This document shows positions 7,087 to 7,879 of a stretch of 7,879 bases of DNA, one piece after another (the stretch's first letter is position 1; the number at the start of each line of letters is the position of its first letter). The notes below the pieces were generated by a model. The model saw only the letters and a list, made by a program, of their open reading frames with translations. It did not search any database and had not been told where the DNA came from. Position numbers and translations under genes: made by a program. This DNA comes from Desulfobacula sp. (GTDB lineage Bacteria; Desulfobacterota; Desulfobacteria; Desulfobacterales; Desulfobacteraceae): positions 1 through 7,879 of the forward strand of contig JAQICW010000317.1 of assembly GCA_027858355.1 (NCBI GenBank), written 5' to 3'.

Positions 7087-7102
7087 TTTGGGGTCCACCG
7101 TA
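7087..7102 (-). repeat. IS right terminal inverted repeat
   Basis: Read inward on the minus strand this is TACGGTGGACCCCAAA, 15/16 identical to the left end. It is followed directly by the second GTT of the target duplication. Confidence 0.9.
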
Positions 7103-7105
7103 GTT
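7103..7105. repeat. Target site duplication, right copy (GTT)
   Basis: Pairs with GTT at 5744-5746. The next five bases (7106-7110, TTTCT) complete the split palindrome. Confidence 0.8.
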
Positions 7106-7133
7106 TTTCTGACAGAAAAAAAATCGAACAGGA

Positions 7134-7341
7134 ATGCTATATCAGCCAGGAAACAAATCACCATATTATTCGAGGATGAACGTAACCACCGAGATGGCCC
7201 TACAGCATCTCGAAGACCCGCACGAAAGCGAAATCCAGCAGGCCCCTGATATTATGTCGAGGCAATCATACCGAAGCCGCCAAAGTTCTCAGCATCAGTC
7301 GCTCCACTTTGTGACGAAAGCTTAAAAAGATAACATTGTAA
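7134..7341 (+). pseudogene. Decayed C-terminal fragment of a sigma-54 activator (Fis-type HTH)
   Basis: Translation from 7261 reads GNHTEAAKVLSISRSTL, then a stop (TGA, 7312-7314) where family members have Trp, then RKLKKITL and a TAA at 7339-7341. This is the signature C-terminal helix-turn-helix of NtrC-class regulators (TEAAKxLGISRSTLWRKLK). Upstream, another frame supplies QHLEDPHESEIQQA, the linker expected before it. The two frames join if one C is removed from the CCCC run at 7243-7246, giving IQQALILCRGNHTEAA. So at least one frameshift and one nonsense mutation are present, and the receiver and AAA+ domains are absent. The HTH type (SISRSTL) differs from the intact regulator at 2117-3442 (DIDPATL), so it is not a recent copy of it. 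The left boundary is uncertain; homology is clear only from about 7185. Confidence 0.72.
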
Positions 7342-7692
7342 TCGAAGATTCTGACGAGTTTCTAAAGGTTAATGAATTTAGGTTGTGACGTGAGCAACAT
7401 AAGTCTATCATTATGGGGTTTCGGCTGAAAACCTACAGCGATTACTGGCATTTTAAAGACTCAGTCCAGACAAGATTCGGGAACCCCAATATGTGGTATA
7501 TGAATATTTTTCAGTTTTGAAATCTTAATTACACTATATGAGCCCTAACAGCTGTTACAAGCCAATCTTGCGCTGTAATTTTTATAATATATAAAAAACA
7601 CTGCCCGCACTTAACTGCAAAAAAACCGCTCTATCGTCCAAATTCCCAATTCTGACATCTTTTTACCCTGTTTGATTTTGGACACCTGACGT

Positions 7693-7731
7693 GGGACATG
7701 GGGCATGGGAATAGAATAATTGTCCCTTTTT
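7693..7731 (+). terminator. Weak terminator-like stem
   Basis: GGGACA (7693-7698) pairs with TGTCCC (7721-7726), followed at once by five T residues. The loop is 22 bases, long for an intrinsic terminator, and there is no supported gene just upstream on the plus strand for it to end. It may be a relic of the decayed region. Confidence 0.25.
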
Positions 7732-7765
7732 CAAAAAACAGCAATTGTCATTTGGTTTTACTTTT

Positions 7766-7796
7766 TTGATAATATTTTTTATAAAACAACTATACT
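7766..7796 (+). promoter_or_regulatory. Possible promoter for the rightmost gene
   Basis: TTGATA (7766-7771) and TATACT (7791-7796) are separated by 19 bases. The -10 box is a 5/6 match and lies about 42 bases before the ATG at 7839. The spacer is longer than ideal and the region is very AT-rich. Confidence 0.33.
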
Positions 7797-7838
7797 TTTA
7801 AACCAGTGCAATGAATTTTTTTAAAGGGGATTTGGATC

Positions 7839-7879
7839 ATGCCAATAACAGACCATAAAAATTATTCTTTTTCTTTTTC
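7839..7879 (+). CDS. Start of an unidentified gene, runs off the right edge
   Basis: Only the first 13 codons are present (MPITDHKNYSFSF). The start is supported by a strong AAGGGGA (7824-7830) eight bases before the ATG and by a promoter-like TATACT upstream. There is too little protein to assign a family. The window ends inside the frame with no stop. Confidence 0.6.
   Translation, partial: MPITDHKNYSFSF

Larger units (their letters stand above)
5747..7102 (+). mobile_element. IS3-family insertion sequence, 1356 bp, apparently complete
   Basis: The element has terminal inverted repeats TACGGTGG(T/A)CCCCAAA, two overlapping-type transposase frames on the plus strand with a DD(35)E catalytic domain, and a GTT target duplication. 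Its length is normal for the IS3 family, which moves by copy-out-paste-in through a circular intermediate. Both frames are intact, so it is probably active or recently inserted. The termini begin TA, not the common TG; the left tip loosely resembles IS2 ends, but I do not assign a subgroup. It sits upstream of, and points away from, the recombinase cluster. Confidence 0.93.
7342..7838. other. Intergenic stretch without a convincing gene
   Basis: About 500 bases separate the decayed regulator from the last gene. The longest open stretch of note is a 35-codon frame at 7413-7520 beginning MGFRLKTYSDYW. It has no ribosome site and I recognise no family, so I do not call it a gene. A 12-base perfect palindrome, TAACAGCTGTTA, lies at 7546-7557. 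A GGGACA/TGTCCC stem lies at 7693-7726 beside a short G-rich near-repeat (GGGACATGGGGCATGGG). The rest is AT-rich with no visible RNA gene. Confidence 0.6.

Noticed and set aside
7413..7520. 35-codon frame (MGFRLKTYSDYW...)
   Set aside because: It has no ribosome site and no recognisable family, and lies in a region already showing gene decay. It may be a relic, but it cannot be supported as a gene.
1..7879. CRISPR arrays, tRNA or rRNA genes, phage genes or defence systems
   Set aside because: I saw no regularly spaced repeats, no tRNA-like cloverleaf and no proteins of those classes. The only mobile functions are the IS and the serine recombinase.

Overview
The window looks like a chromosomal segment of an AT-rich Gram-negative bacterium, most plausibly a Desulfobacterota (deltaproteobacterial) species. 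This rests on the low GC content, a class A PBP1A-type penicillin-binding protein, an NtrC-class sigma-54 activator paired with a membrane kinase, and an IS3-family element. The lineage is inferred from protein flavour, not from a marker gene.

Left part (1-1749, minus strand): the first 440 codons of a PBP1A-type peptidoglycan glycosyltransferase/transpeptidase run off the left edge just before the transpeptidase domain. Upstream on the same strand is a small unrecognised 112-residue gene. A possible sigma-70 promoter lies in the 367-base gap before it (1750-2116).

Middle part (2117-5617, minus strand): a tight three-gene cluster is transcribed leftward. In order it holds a small serine recombinase, a two-transmembrane HAMP histidine kinase that starts 17 bases after it, and a sigma-54-dependent response regulator. 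The regulator begins at a TTG codon inside the kinase gene, behind a strong GGAGG. Kinase and regulator look like a KinB/AlgB-type pair. The recombinase at the head of the cluster is the unusual partner.

Right part (5618-7879): a 1356-base IS3-family element (5747-7102, plus-strand orfA/orfB) has a 15/16 terminal inverted repeat, a second 13-base inverted subterminal repeat, a TTTTTTG frameshift motif and a 3-base GTT target duplication. Removing the element and one GTT restores a perfect 20-base palindrome (AGAAAAACGTACGTTTTTCT) about 115 bases upstream of the recombinase start. It abuts a candidate promoter for the recombinase-kinase-regulator cluster. This interrupted palindrome could be an operator, a terminator-like hairpin or the recombinase's own crossover site, and it is the most interesting item in the window. 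Beyond the element is a decayed C-terminal fragment of a different sigma-54 regulator (one frameshift, one nonsense codon), then about 500 bases without a convincing gene. The first 13 codons of another gene run off the right edge.

The likely working unit is the two-component pair. The kinase would sense an envelope or periplasmic signal and phosphorylate the regulator, which would activate sigma-54 promoters not visible here. The recombinase and IS mark this locus as a site of repeated DNA rearrangement.
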